Positions 34,587 through 45,762 of a DNA stretch of 64,000 nt are shown piece by piece. Position 1 is the stretch's first letter. Each line of letters opens with the position of its first letter. This stretch comes from Anadara kagoshimensis (taxonomy: Eukaryota > Mollusca > Bivalvia > Arcoida > Arcidae). The translations under genes were made by a program, and so were the position numbers. The notes beneath the pieces were generated by a model. It did no database searches. It was not told where the DNA came from and saw nothing but the letters and a program-made list of their open reading frames with translations. The stretch lies in assembly GCA_021292105.1 (NCBI GenBank), contig CM037860.1, forward strand, positions 17,068,698 to 17,132,697, read 5' to 3'.

Positions 34587-35156
34587 TTTGTAATTTGAAG
34601 CAGTTCAACTGCACTTAGACACTAGATGGTAGCTGAATTCCTGATGTAGTACTACAGCATTACATAATCAGAGATTACAAAACATCGCTCTGTTACATAA
34701 TTTGTAGTTGATGGTGAAATTTAATCTTAGTTCATGTCACTTAAGTATTTTATCACATTTTTCATTGTCATACATAACATATAAGACGGCCAGGATCACA
34801 CACACAAAGGCATGGTGCTATCTGTTAGAAATTATGACTAGGATGTTGTCTAAAAGTCCATGAAATACTTAATTATACATAATGCTTTTTCACAACTTTT
34901 TTCTAAGCATCATCTTAATGCAATGCAGGAATAATTACATAATTACCAGGTTCCTATACCATTCATCTAAATTTGCTCAACATTGCTGATAATTTTGGCA
35001 ATTTCATGCCAAAGTAGCGTGTACATATCAAACATGATGTTCTAAACTTAAATTGTCATTATGTTCACTGAATGTAGTTGATCATATACATAGAAGCTAC
35101 ATTTTCTCATTGTTAAGAATGAAATGGGTTTCCTCAAAATGCCTTTCAACACAAAA
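34587..35156. other. Unique AT-rich DNA
   Basis: Nothing recognisable. Confidence 0.55.
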
Positions 35157-35486
35157 ATCCAGGTGAGCAAGTCAGGCCCTGTGCTAAGCTGTTTTTATTT
35201 GTCCGTAAAGGTGATAACCTTTTTTCTGAAAGATCTTGAAATCTTACCGTAATTACGTAACTTATTATTTCATCATCTTAATTGTGACCACTATATATTT
35301 ATTCTCATTAGATGTAATCCAATTTACAGGTGAGCTAAAGTCAGACCCTGCCCTAAGCTTATCTGCTATAAAGGTGACAACCTCTTTACTGACAGATCTT
35401 AATCTATAGATAATTAACTTATACTTATTATTACATCATCATGTGACGACTATATCTTGATCATTATTATAAGTAATCCAATTTTT
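35157..35486 (+). repeat. Diverged tandem duplication of about 167 bp
   Basis: AGGTGAGCAAGTCAGGCCCT at 35161 corresponds to AGGTGAGCTAAAGTCAGACC at 35328. The matched order continues: GGTGATAACC / GGTGACAACC, GAAAGATCTTGAA / GACAGATCTTAA, TTATTATTTCATCATC / TTATTACATCATCA, GTGACCACTATAT / GTGACGACTATAT and GTAATCCAATTT at about 35315 and 35474. Function unknown. Confidence 0.8.
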
Positions 35487-36434
35487 AAGTATTTTTGTGT
35501 AAGGTCATTGACAACGGGGTATTTACCCTGACGAAAAAGTAAGGATTTACAGTATAAAAATATGAAAGCCATCGTAATTAAATTGCTAAATAAAGTTCAT
35601 TAATCTGTGTATGTTTTTGAAGTTAAACTCCCCTGTCTAGAAGTGATACTATAAAAACATGATGTTGCCATACAGACATGAAACATGATAAGTGTTATTT
35701 TTTCAATTTAGATTCTGGACTGGTGATTTTAATTAGAACCAGGACAGACAGTCCTTCACACTCCCTTGTAGTCAATGATCCGAGTTTGTTTTTGTCGCAG
35801 GTCAATTTAATATGTGCAGGTGCTTGTTCATATCAAATTTTACACATAAGGGATTATCATACTGTTTATTAAATTATTTAATCAGACATGGGGAGGGAAA
35901 TTAATCCCCTTAGAAAATTGCTCAGGACGTTTGGTGATAATTTTGTAAAATTGATTAATATCTGAATTACGTGAATTTAATTAACATCATATCATGTGAA
36001 TTAAGATTTAAAAAAAAATTCTGTTAACATTTTTGAGATTTTAAAGTAATTTTTTTGTAAAAAACTATATAAATATAATATTGCTAAGTTTAAACATCAA
36101 TATTGCAACATTGGTCAAAAATTATAATTGATAATTGAGTTGGATAATGGAATCAGTTGGTGCCCCTGATGCAATTTTCTGAGAACTTGCATATCTTCTC
36201 AATCATATATAAACGGACTGAAGTCAGCTCTTTGGGCACTTGTTTGCAGCAGTTCAAAGCATGTAACTAGTATATCTGAAGTAATTTAGCAAATCTGTAA
36301 AAACTTGACCAAAATGAAGAATGTAGCCTCTATCAATATATTTTAAAAAATACAAGACAAGTTACATATGTGGTCATAAGGTATGAGAACTTGATCACAG
36401 TTGTTTGAGGCAGTTTACCTTAATACAAGCATCT
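35487..36434. other. Unique AT-rich DNA
   Basis: No gene is supported; a 64-codon frame at 35678-35872 is isolated. Confidence 0.5.
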
Positions 36435-36962
36435 ACAGTGTTTTGGCTAAAGCATCTCAAGACAAGGTTAGCCAAAGCATCTTAAGCAGTGCTGATACAT
36501 ACCAAGACAGAGTGGTGACAAGGCAGTTTGAGCTAAAGTGACATTTGCAAGATAAATTAGGTCAAAGTATACCAGTACAAGCTGAGGTAAAGTGTCTCAA
36601 GATAAGTTGATCATAAACATCTCAATACAGGTTTGTCTAAAGCTTGCCAAGACAAATGGAGCTATAGCACCCCAAGACAAGTGGTCCTTTAGCATTCCAA
36701 GACAAGTTGGCTATTAAAGCATCCCAAGACAAGTTTGGCTATTGAAGCACCCCAAGACAAGTTTAGCTATTAAAGCATCCCAAGACAAGTTTAGCCATTA
36801 AAGCATCCCAAGACAAGTTTAGCTATTAAAGCATCCCAAGACAAGTTTAGCTATTAAAACATCCCAAGACAAGTTTAGCTATTAAAGCATCCCAAGACAA
36901 GTTAAGCTATTAAAGCATCCTGAGACAAGTTTTGCTATTAAAGCATCCCAAGACAAGATTAC
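36435..36962 (+). repeat. 28-bp minisatellite with decaying 5' side
   Basis: The unit AGCATCCCAAGACAAGTTTA, GCTATTAA repeats about 11 times with high identity from about 36645 to 36957. Upstream, from about 36435, older units are still readable but have drifted in length and sequence (for example AAAGCATCTCAAGACAAGGT and AAAGTGTCTCAAGATAAG). The best units are in the middle-right part and the last two start to differ again. Confidence 0.93.
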
Positions 36963-37534
36963 TAGAATATACTACTTGGTAATGTTTAGGCCACATACAA
37001 TAACTTTCAATATTTGTTCAATATACATTGTTCATGATATTCTGTTTATTTTTACTCATTTTGATATTTTTCAGATAATGGAGTTTAATTAGAGAAAAGG
37101 ATACTGCTGATTGTTCTGATTCTTTGGATTTATATAGGACAGTTATGTACCAATGACTTCCTTGTGGTCTTAGAACACTAATAATACAAACTTTATGGAA
37201 CATGGAATGCTTTATTATTACAGTGGGTGTTTGGAACCTGGAATTTTTATGAAATGGTAAGATAATTTTAATTCATTTTAATTTGAGTGATGAAACGTGT
37301 TTGAAATCCATTTTGGATGGTGAGGAAATTGGAATGCCTGTAGAAAACCACTGACTGATGGAAATGACCTGTCATACAGGTTCATTTGTAGCAGATCTGG
37401 TGTTAAACATTCCCTGTACATGTATTTTACTAGCAGGTAGCTCATACACAAGTGGTTTTCATCATAAGGCAAGCCATCTGTAATGGTTGTGTTACAATGT
37501 CAAAGAAAGTAAAATCATTTTAAAACTGAGCATT
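36963..37534. other. Unique AT-rich DNA
   Basis: Nothing recognisable. Confidence 0.5.
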
Positions 37535-37745
37535 ATGATGATAATGGTCTAAAGATTGCACTTATGATCACAGCGCTCTCACTGCCCAGGTTTGAATCCT
37601 ACTTGGGGCGAATCCTACTGTGAGAAAGTTTGTTGTTTCATTTGCTGAAGCTTGGTGGGTTCCTCTAGGTACTCCAGTTTCCTCTACCATCTCAGAACTA
37701 ACTTCCTTAATATAAGTGAAAAAACTTAAAACACAATTACTCCTC
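37535..37745 (+). mobile_element. SINE group C
   Basis: The head ATGGTCTAAAGATTGCA is followed by B box GGTTTGAATCCTA, then GCGAATCCTACTGTGAGAAA, GGTACTCCAGTTTCCTCTAC, CATCTCAGAACTAACTTCCT and AATATAAGTGAAAAAACTTA. The reverse frame at 37568-37927 overlaps it and is a shadow. Confidence 0.8.
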
Positions 37746-38285
37746 TTTGCATCTAGATTTTTCAGATAGTGGTCATCAGCACACACATCTGAACTGTATA
37801 CTGTGGTCATCCCTCTAATGGTCAAAGCCTTTATTGATAGTAATGTCCATTTAATTGTTTTGATTGATGACATGTCCATGCATATATTTCTATAATTTAG
37901 TGGACAATCCCCGACATTATAAATCACATAAGATTGTAGATAGTAGATTTAAATATTATGGAGATTTAGTCTGTCTGCTCCTTTGATGAAGTCGTTAATC
38001 ATAATCTGCTTCTGCTAAACAGAAATCTAGTCTCTGCTTGACCCCCTATGTTTTGAATGGAATACCTCCAAAAACTTGTTGTTATATAATGTAGGTGTTT
38101 TCTGAATGAGATAAGCAGGGTGTGACAGAATTCCAGCTTTGTACCATAATTTAAATGCTCTGCAATGCTTTTGTTCTTTAGTATATTTTGCTTTGTGAGT
38201 TTGGAAATGTGGGCGAAATTTGTATACAGTGTGGTGCATTGTATAGCAAATAGGTTGAATACATATTGTTGGTATTGATCAAGGG

Positions 38286-38364
38286 TGGTGGTGTAGCCCC
38301 AGTCAAGGTTCTGTCACTAATATTAAGAATGACCAGTCCTGAAATGGTGGAGCAAACTTGAGTA
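38286..38364 (-). mobile_element. SINE group C 3' fragment
   Basis: On the plus strand GCCCCAGTCAAGGTTCTGTC, TAATATTAAGAATGACCAGT, CCTGAAATGGTGGAG is the reverse of the C tail and middle. Confidence 0.5.
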
Positions 38365-39587
38365 GCCAGGGTGTATTTACTGAAATACTGTTAACGGCAG
38401 CATGATGTAAAACACCACTCAAACATTTAACAAAAATCGCTGATGTAACATAAATCTTTATTCACTCAAATAAAATAAAAAAAGCATTATAATAATTTTT
38501 AAAAGTCATGATTTTATATTGATGCACAAGTGTGGTATGTCAAGTTGAGATGTTAGGTGTTACAAGTAGTAATTTTACTTACACCTAAGGTGGAGGGTAA
38601 ACAGCGGTTAAAGCGCCAGTCTGGCTTTACAGGGGTTTTATGACACCCTATTATAAAACTCAACAACCTTGTTGAGAAATAAAAAGTAAGAATACATTGA
38701 ATTTAAGTAAATAAGAAGGAGAATGAAAGAAATATATTTACACTGATAATATTAATAAAAGTAAAAAAAAAATTAAATTTTAACAAAAATCCCGTTTATA
38801 AAAAAATCCTTTTTTGATATGAATTTGATTGATTTTATTAAAGATTTCTAATGAATGTTCTTTATTTATCTAACCATGGACCCAGCTGATCTTTTTATAA
38901 ATCAGCTGTTTAATTCTCTCTGTGTAAGCAAATTAAATCCCTTGTTACTTCAATAAACAATGAATAACTGGTACAATTAAAAACAGATCATTGTGAGTAA
39001 AAAGAGGAGGGTTCTAGTCAGGTACACTTATAAACATTTTGGGCCCTGTTGTCAATGCCAGAATATTTTTTTTTAAAAACACTTGATAGATGAAATATAA
39101 CAGATTGATGACATAAAGAGCCTGATAGGAAGGAGAATCTGTGTCACGTCATTGGGTTTAACACCCTAGAGTATTTCATTTAAATTTGAAATATGGATTT
39201 CAATAGGGGTTCCGCTGAGGCAATGACCTTTGACGCTCTTGTACTTGCAGCGAAATCAAAAAAAGTAGAAAACATCTTAAAAATGGTCTGGATCAGGCAC
39301 TTGATATGGTAAAAAAAATCATTCTATGTCTAAGGATAGATACTAGGATGACTTTTGTACTTTATCAAGCGCCTGTGGACTGGATTCTGCAGTTCTCCTC
39401 CTTGCATAATTAATCACTTTGCTATCTACAGTGTAAGTTTTTGATTGATACCAGGTAATCCCTGTACCATATAATAGAGCAACCCACTAAAGAAAGTCAA
39501 CACCAATTGAACTCAATTGACAGGTGGTCTTAATAGAAGACAACTTAATTGACAGGTGATCTGTGTATAGAAGATACAACTTAACCT
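38365..39587. other. Mostly unique DNA
   Basis: A tRNA-like fragment (GGTTAAAGCGCCAGTCTGGC) is at about 38607. A 39-codon ATG frame at 39193-39312 has no splice support. No gene is called. Confidence 0.45.
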
Positions 39588-39597
39588 AATAGATAGG

Positions 39598-39932
39598 AGT
39601 TGAGTTGAGAAATGGTATTTAACGTCCCAGCCAAGAATATTTCACTTATATCAAGATGTCGCCAGCTATAGGCAAAGATGCTTAAATTTTGCCTGTGTGT
39701 TGCGCTGATGGCATTATACAGCAGGGTTCTTTATCATGCAAAGCCTAAAGTGACACAGGACCTTGTTTATTTTAAGTTCTCATCTGAAAGAACCATGACT
39801 TTCATTTCATAATGCCGAGTGCTTGGCGAAAGAACAGTCACTACCCAGTTTCAAGTCTTGGGATCGGGGTTTGAACCCACAACCTTTCCCTTATAGAGTG
39901 ATCACTCTACCAACTGAGCTACAACAGTGGTA
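39598..39932 (-). mobile_element. SINE group A with 10-bp target duplication
   Basis: It is flanked by AATAGATAGG at 39588-39597 and 39933-39942. The inverted A box CCAACTGAGCTA is at 39910-39921 and the inverted B box GGGTTTGAACCC at about 39867. The body is well kept: GCGCTGATGGCATTATACAG, CAGGGTTCTTTATCATGCAA, GACACAGGACCTTGTTTATT. The tail on the minus strand ends in (CTCAA)n. Both promoter boxes are intact, so this is a possible young copy. Confidence 0.94.
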
Positions 39933-39942
39933 AATAGATAGG

Positions 39943-40460
39943 TGATCTTTATAGAAGTTTCATATAGGTTTCAAATAGACGGTCTTTAAAGAGAAGTTAG
40001 AGACTTTATACAGGAGTGGTTTCTATTATTACAGGAAGGAATAAAAAGTTCCTAACTATTATAGCCTCTGGATTTGACAGATTTGTAAATATCTAGTGTC
40101 ATATTTTACATGCTACTTCTATCCCCTGACAAATGTTGTGATAGACCTGATGTTAATATTTTATGACCCTCTTTTTTCACTGGGAGGACCATATGTTCCT
40201 CTCCATTCTATTTCCCCTTGTCAAAATTATAATCCTTGTCCCGTGTAATATATAGGATAATTTTACACAAAATTTAACAGCTGGCTAAGTTAATTTATTT
40301 TTAAAAGAGAAAAAAAAGTGTGGTGTAATATATCAGTTTCAGATTTTTTAAAAATGTAGGTTATAGTATATGTGTATTTTTTGGGTCATTTTCCTTATTT
40401 CATCTAGCACAATTGTAGTTCTTGTAACATTTTTACTTTGAAAGAGACTTTCTTTTGGTA
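39943..40460. other. Unique AT-rich DNA
   Basis: Nothing recognisable. Confidence 0.5.
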
Positions 40461-40665
40461 CTAGGGGCTGGTGATCACTGGTTTACGGATCAAAGCACCT
40501 CTCACCACTTTGGCTCAAATCCCAATCTGGCAGATCCTAATTTGTGAAAATGTTCTATTCTATTCTTTGAAGATGGGTGGTTTTTTCTCTGGCACTTCGG
40601 TTTTCTCTACCACCCCTAAACTGATGTAGATTGAGGCATAAAACTACATAACTCTACTACACTCT
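40461..40665 (+). mobile_element. SINE group C with head
   Basis: CTAGGGGCTGGTGATCACTG, GATCAAAGCACCTCTCACCA, GGCTCAAATCCCAA (B box), TGGCAGATCCTAATTTGTGA, CTGGCACTTCGGTTTTCTCT, CCTAAACTGATGTAGATTGA. The tail is worn. Confidence 0.72.
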
Positions 40666-40679
40666 CCTTTAGCTTAATT

Positions 40680-40850
40680 TGGTAAAATATATTTTGGTCC
40701 TTTGGGTGGTAGCTTTTCAACATCTTCAAAATAATTTTGGTTTCATAATTTTGGTCCAAGCACTACTGATGAGGAATGGTATTCCGAAACGACTATCTAG
40801 TGCTGTAAATATAAAACAGGTATAATATAAAACAGGTATAATATGTAAAT
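40680..40850 (+). mobile_element. Penelope-like pseudo-LTR remnant, candidate
   Basis: The region around the hammerhead-like motif (GGTAGCTTTTCAACATCTTC, AAAATAATTTTGGTTTCATA before it) is reminiscent of pseudo-LTR ends of Penelope-like elements. After it, ATAAAACAGGTATAAT occurs twice in tandem (about 40812-40845). No coding part is visible and the limits are uncertain. Confidence 0.4.
40759..40804 (+). ncRNA. Hammerhead-ribozyme-like motif 2
   Basis: Plus strand: stem I AGCACTA (40759-40765), core CTGATGA (40766-40772), stem II GGAAT / ATTCC around loop GGT, core GAAA (40786-40789), C, GACTATC, stem I partner TAGTGCT (40798-40804). Stem I is a perfect 7 bp and stem II a perfect 5 bp. In the family the last three bases before stem I are usually GTC; here they are ATC, giving a C-A mismatch in the minimal stem III. 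Probably a slightly decayed type-I hammerhead. Confidence 0.7.
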
Positions 40851-41628
40851 TAGTACTAATTTTATAACAAATGTTTCATAATTCAATTAAAGATCCTCAC
40901 TAAGTTTTCTGTCATTGGCTAGTCTTTTGGACGAGACAATATACATGCATATGTATTTACTTTTCTGATGGCAATTAATAATATTTGAGTTTTGAATTTG
41001 ACATGATGTACTTGCATTTGCACTGGTTAGTTTTACTTTGTACATTTTCCATGAATGATACAAAAGTATAAGTACAACGGTAAATCAATATTGAAATGTC
41101 TTTTATTGCAAAAATTAACTGACGCGAAAATTTCCAAAATTCTTGTACCCGTTACTTGTTTTAACACAAACACTATACCACATGATAAAGTTATTTGTGA
41201 CCATGCACCAGAACCTAATATTTCCATATTTTTAATGCAAGTTGTTATGTTTGTATGTTTCTCTTTCAAATAATTAGAAATTCAGGTTAATGTGAGGAAT
41301 TATGATTGATTTTAAATTTTGTCCAATTTTATTTGAAAATTTATAGTGCGATCTCAAACATTGATTCATCATTTATAGACGCTTAAAAACATGTTATCAG
41401 TTTGCCCAAGGTCATTTGATCAAAATTGATAAAATATGGATATTGTATTGGTGTACATGTCATAATTAATATTGATTGAAAATCATTGAGATCAGAATTA
41501 AATGGCAACTAATGATCGGTCTAACGAGTTAGCATCATATAACTCGTTGTCGTTTTATCTAAAAAGATCAAACAGAATGTTATACTTTATAATCTCACAC
41601 ATATAAGAGTTATCAAAGGGGAAAGATA
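40851..41628. other. Unique AT-rich DNA
   Basis: Two complementary frames at 41033-41269 and 41055-41273 overlap; neither shows a domain. Confidence 0.5.
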
Positions 41629-41718
41629 ACAATATCCCAACATCCTTTAGTGAACCTGACAATATCCCAGCATCCTTCATTACACATAACAATCTCCCAG
41701 CATCCTCTAGCGAACATT
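41629..41718 (+). repeat. 30-bp tandem repeat, three units
   Basis: AATATCCCAACATCC at 41631, AATATCCCAGCATCC at 41661 and AATCTCCCAGCATCC at 41691 are exactly 30 bp apart. The unit tail TTTAGTGAACCTGAC varies. Confidence 0.92.
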
Positions 41719-42359
41719 TGAATGGAAACAGACATATTAAATTTGTGACATATCTTATTAGTTGATATTACCTATGTAATCAGTCAATCATTTATTGACA
41801 GGTGAATTCACACCTGAACTAAACATGACACTGACAGACTTACCACCAATTAATTAATTAATTTGCTAACCATATCTTGCTGTGTATCAGAATATTACTG
41901 ACATGAGTTTGACAGTCTTATGTAATTTTTTTATCTTCAAGGTCATGGAATACAACAGTATAAATGGACTTTTGAAGTTAATAAATTAGCTGTTTATTTT
42001 AAATTTGTAAAATAAATAATGCTAACAATTTAAAAAAAAGTATATTAGATTATTTTATAAAAGACTTATAAAACTAGATGGTTTGATTGAAGTTCTGTTA
42101 ATTTAGAAAAAGCAGGATGAAAATTTTGGACACCCACTTTGTCAAAAACTTAGCATGAAACTTATTAAGGAGCTAGGGGTGGAAATTAAAGAGCTAGGGG
42201 TGGAAGTAGGAGAGTTGAAATATGGTAGATAATTAAGAAATGAAATGGAATAGTATGTTTAGATTGAATGAGAAGACTAGGAACTTGGTTTGCAAATTTT
42301 CTTTTTCATAATATCATAAGAATTTAAGCTAAATGTCTTTGCATTAAGCTGCTAATATT
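41719..42359. other. Unique AT-rich DNA
   Basis: A short direct duplication of GAGCTAGGGGTGGAA at 42171 and 42191 is the only structure. Confidence 0.55.
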
Positions 42360-42450
42360 GTCTCTCTCTCTCTCTCTTTTAAATTATAGGAAGTGTGTGT
42401 ATATAGCTTAAAAATATATGCATGATAAGAGAGAGAAAGAGAGAGAGATT
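42360..42450. repeat. CT tract and GA tract, inverted pair
   Basis: A CT tract (42360-42378) is followed about 50 bp later by an interrupted GA tract (42428-42450). They could pair as a hairpin in a transcript. Confidence 0.85.
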
Positions 42451-43484
42451 TGTTTATTGTATTCAATGTTTTGTCATTTTTCAAGATATTATTTCATAAA
42501 TATTATTTTATTATTTATGTGTAAGTAACTGAAAATAATTTTATGTAATCTGTGGTATAATTTTCAACTTGTGCACATGTTTGTTTGCATGCGTGTGTAT
42601 TTAATATGTGACATGCATTATGTATTCGTATGTGCTAGCCTCAGGTCTGTCAAATTATAATTGTGTTGATAATATACATGCATACATCACAATTGACCAA
42701 GTATTTGTCAGTTTGCAAATGTCATAAAAACCCCAGTTTGGATTAACTTATAATACATAATCAGTATTTGAAGTGTATTAAGCATAAATTACTGAAGTCT
42801 GGACTAATGAAGCCTCATGCAGCCAGTGTGTTTGTAATGTCCAGCAGTGACCAGTGTTTATTTGATGGTCAGTGGTTCCATGTGGACAATCTCCTGATGA
42901 AGTCCTGTCAGGGTGTTTATTGATTCTTGAACTATCTGTTTGTAACTTAATCTTCAGGTGCATTATATAGATAATAATAAGGAAATCACTAGGGGGCCAC
43001 TCACATCATTAACATATTTAATACACTGTCATTTTGACCAGGGGCCATATCAAAAATGCCCCTTTTCCCTATACACTCAAGTGCAAGTTAAAAATGTTAA
43101 AACTGTAGCAACTGCTTTGAAAAAAAATTCTACTAAGTTATTTTTTATTTCACATAAAAAATGCAAGACTCGTATATTGGCATTCAATAACTTTGATATT
43201 TGTCAATTTTTTATTTTTCAGGAGAAATGTATAATATGCAAATTACTTTAAGTTCTGTTTCTAAAGACACAATTCTTAATTTTGGTGTAATCCTAAAGAT
43301 GATCTTAAGAATGTGCATTATTAGAGCTTTAAGATGGACCAAAAAAATGACCACGAGTCTCTGTTAAAATAGGTCTATAAATATATATGCTTAATGTTGT
43401 TCCTGTGCTGTTTCTACTATCTGGATAATAAAGAAAGAAGAATGTTGATGAAATAAAACCAAAACCAAGTAACTGGCTATCTCT
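42451..43484. other. Unique DNA, one compositionally richer patch
   Basis: A patch at about 42790-42945 is less AT-rich and open for 58 codons on the plus strand (ending CLFDGQWFHVDN...), but no acceptor or homology supports an exon. A 97-codon frame at 42958-43251 is also unsupported. Confidence 0.45.
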
Positions 43485-43535
43485 GGTTTGATTGGAGATG
43501 TTTATCTAGCCTGTCACTTTGAAATGATTTTGGCT
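43485..43535 (+). repeat. Dispersed repeat, copy 2 of a pair
   Basis: It matches 21907-21955 in the order GGAGATGTT-ATCT-GCC/CAGTCACTTTGAAAT. Confidence 0.6.
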
Positions 43536-44569
43536 TTTTATCTTAATGACTTAGCAAAAAAGGCAATCTTTTATGGATGTGCACTCTGATATAACTTAGT
43601 TTTAATTGAAAATTCTTCAGGAATAAGTTAAGGGTTTATCAGTGCACAGAGTAAATGTGTTCCAATATGGTGTAAGGCTTGGAGTATGCCTTGTGGGTAC
43701 ATAATATGGAAGAGTTAAGTCACCAGCAGCAGGTTCAGATCTAGAGCAGGTGCTCATTATACTAACCATTCAGACAACTAGGTCTACCAAGCTTTTGATA
43801 CCTATTTTTGAGGTCAAGATGTGATTGACCCCAGAACAATAAGACAGCTGTTAGTGAATGCTATATAATTATAAATGTCATTAATTATGTCAGTCTAATC
43901 TCCATTCCATTATAAGGCTGGTAACACTGAACTTTGAATTGAAATAAATATTTAATATTATTTACATAAAGTAACTAAATAGCATATTGATCATAAATCT
44001 GTTTACTAATGTTGGTCTGCTCATATAGATGTCAAATGTATCATTAATTATTCTTTCATTCTAGCAGCCTTTAATTTTACACCCAGAATATTAAAGTGGC
44101 AGAATAGCCTCTGGGAAAACAGGAGTTAGAATCAGGAATTCTGAAATTACAGATTTTATTAGGGTATTTTTGGCAAATCTGAATTTAGAATTAAGATATT
44201 TTAGAGTTTTATGAATGTCTTAGATGATTTGAGAAGATAAGGGGGATACATTTTAATTGGTGTGACATCTTTCTGTCTTTCTTTATCTCTGTTTGATGGA
44301 TCTCCGACACTGGGACTTAATTAATATCTGCTAAGTATTATGCCCCTGTGGCCAAATGGTCCTGTTTGTCCATTTGTCTGGTTCATACCCTGACTATGCT
44401 TTTGAATTCCATTACTTGTCCTGCAACAAATTTGGGTCCTTCAAATGAGATAATAAAAATTGAAAATAAATTATCGGTAAAATAGAAATTGAAAAAAATG
44501 TCTATCATTGTGTGACAAGCAAAAAAGGACTTTACTGCTTATTGGCATTGCAAAGTAATTGCATCTTTA
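43536..44569. other. Unique DNA
   Basis: Nothing recognisable. Confidence 0.5.
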
Positions 44570-44625
44570 GCAGGTGACATCTCAATATAAATGAAACAAT
44601 CTTGTCTGCAATATTAGACCTCAGA
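44570..44625 (+). mobile_element. SINE 3' end only
   Basis: GGTGACATCTCAATATAAAT, GAAACAATCTTGTCTGCAAT is the shared SINE 3' block without a recognisable body. Confidence 0.5.
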
Positions 44626-45762
44626 CCCACTGGCTGTGTAATTGTTGCTGAGTTGTTAAAGCATTGGGTCTGTGTTTGGACCTCAGATATTACCCACTAC
44701 CTGTGAGTGGAATAATAATGTACTGCATTATTTAAATATCAGTTAAGTTGTAAGTTAGTTTTGTTATAGCTGTGTGCTGCTTTTTGACTATTTTGTGTTA
44801 ATTCTGAATTACATTACCAACCAGGTATTTCATAAAATTTCAGAGTAGTACTTGACACAGTCAAGAAGTTTTAGATTTGTAATTTAAGTCATTCTGACTA
44901 GTTAGATGATTAATATTTTTTGACAGAAAGTGTAATACCACCCGAGACTGACTAACTGGTCTAGTTTACCATAACTAAGCCAAAGTATTCCTGAGGACGG
45001 AAACTCAACAATTAACGTATTGATATTTATGTTTCTAAATCATGTCAATAACTGAATAGAAACAAAACCTAAAAAAATTATTTAAAAAAAACCACTTCAG
45101 CAAAAAAAATCAAACATTTATAAACAAGACCAGATCACAGTAATCTGCAGGATATCTATTATAAAGAAAATAATATTATTATGTGTGAATTGATCAGGAA
45201 TCAAGGGTATATGTGTATATAATTTTCTCAAAAGGTTGAAACATATTTGTTAAATTACAGTTGATCCAGACAGTTTGTGTTGACAAACCAAATATCACAC
45301 CTTGTTAGCCGTCTTTATGATAACAATATGGTAGGAATATGTGGCTTATTTTTTGAAGTGTGATATTACTTAAAATAAATATTTTATAGATTTTTCTGTT
45401 TATGGTGGAGAGGGTTATTATGGATAAGTTTAAGATAGACAGACAGACTGACTAATTCATTCATTGTATTATAAATATAAACAATACTAAAGACTTTAAT
45501 TGTCATTGCTTTGTTATAAGAGGTGAAGATAGAGAGATTTCTGTCTCCATTCTACCACTTCTTAACTTTTCCTTTTTGTATTAAAGTTAGTCATAGGAGA
45601 GGATATATTGATATGTCAACCTGTGTGTGTGTGTGTGTGTGTGTGTCCATTCCTCTGTTTACCCAGTAGACACAAGTCTTCAATCCAACTCTTTGTCAAT
45701 GGTCACAAATTTTTTCTAATTCCTCCTTCTGTGTTTTTCTTTCCATCCATTTCTGAATTTCA
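44626..45762. other. Unique AT-rich DNA with (TG)n
   Basis: A TG tract lies at 45622-45646. No gene is supported. Confidence 0.55.

Noticed and set aside
36435-36962. CRISPR array
   Set aside because: Units are directly adjacent with no unique spacers, and the context is a eukaryotic genome.
38583-38660. tRNA-like SINE head
   Set aside because: GGTTAAAGCGCCAGTCTGGC is suggestive, but no B box or body follows.
39193-39312. 39-codon ATG frame as a small gene
   Set aside because: Too short, no donor, no similarity recognised.
42893-42915. CTGATGA as a third hammerhead core
   Set aside because: CTGATGAAGTCC is not followed by a closing stem and GAAA.
42790-42945. 58-codon open stretch as an exon
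   Set aside because: Less AT-rich and peptide looks plausible, but no acceptor and no recognised similarity; the opposite strand is open as well.
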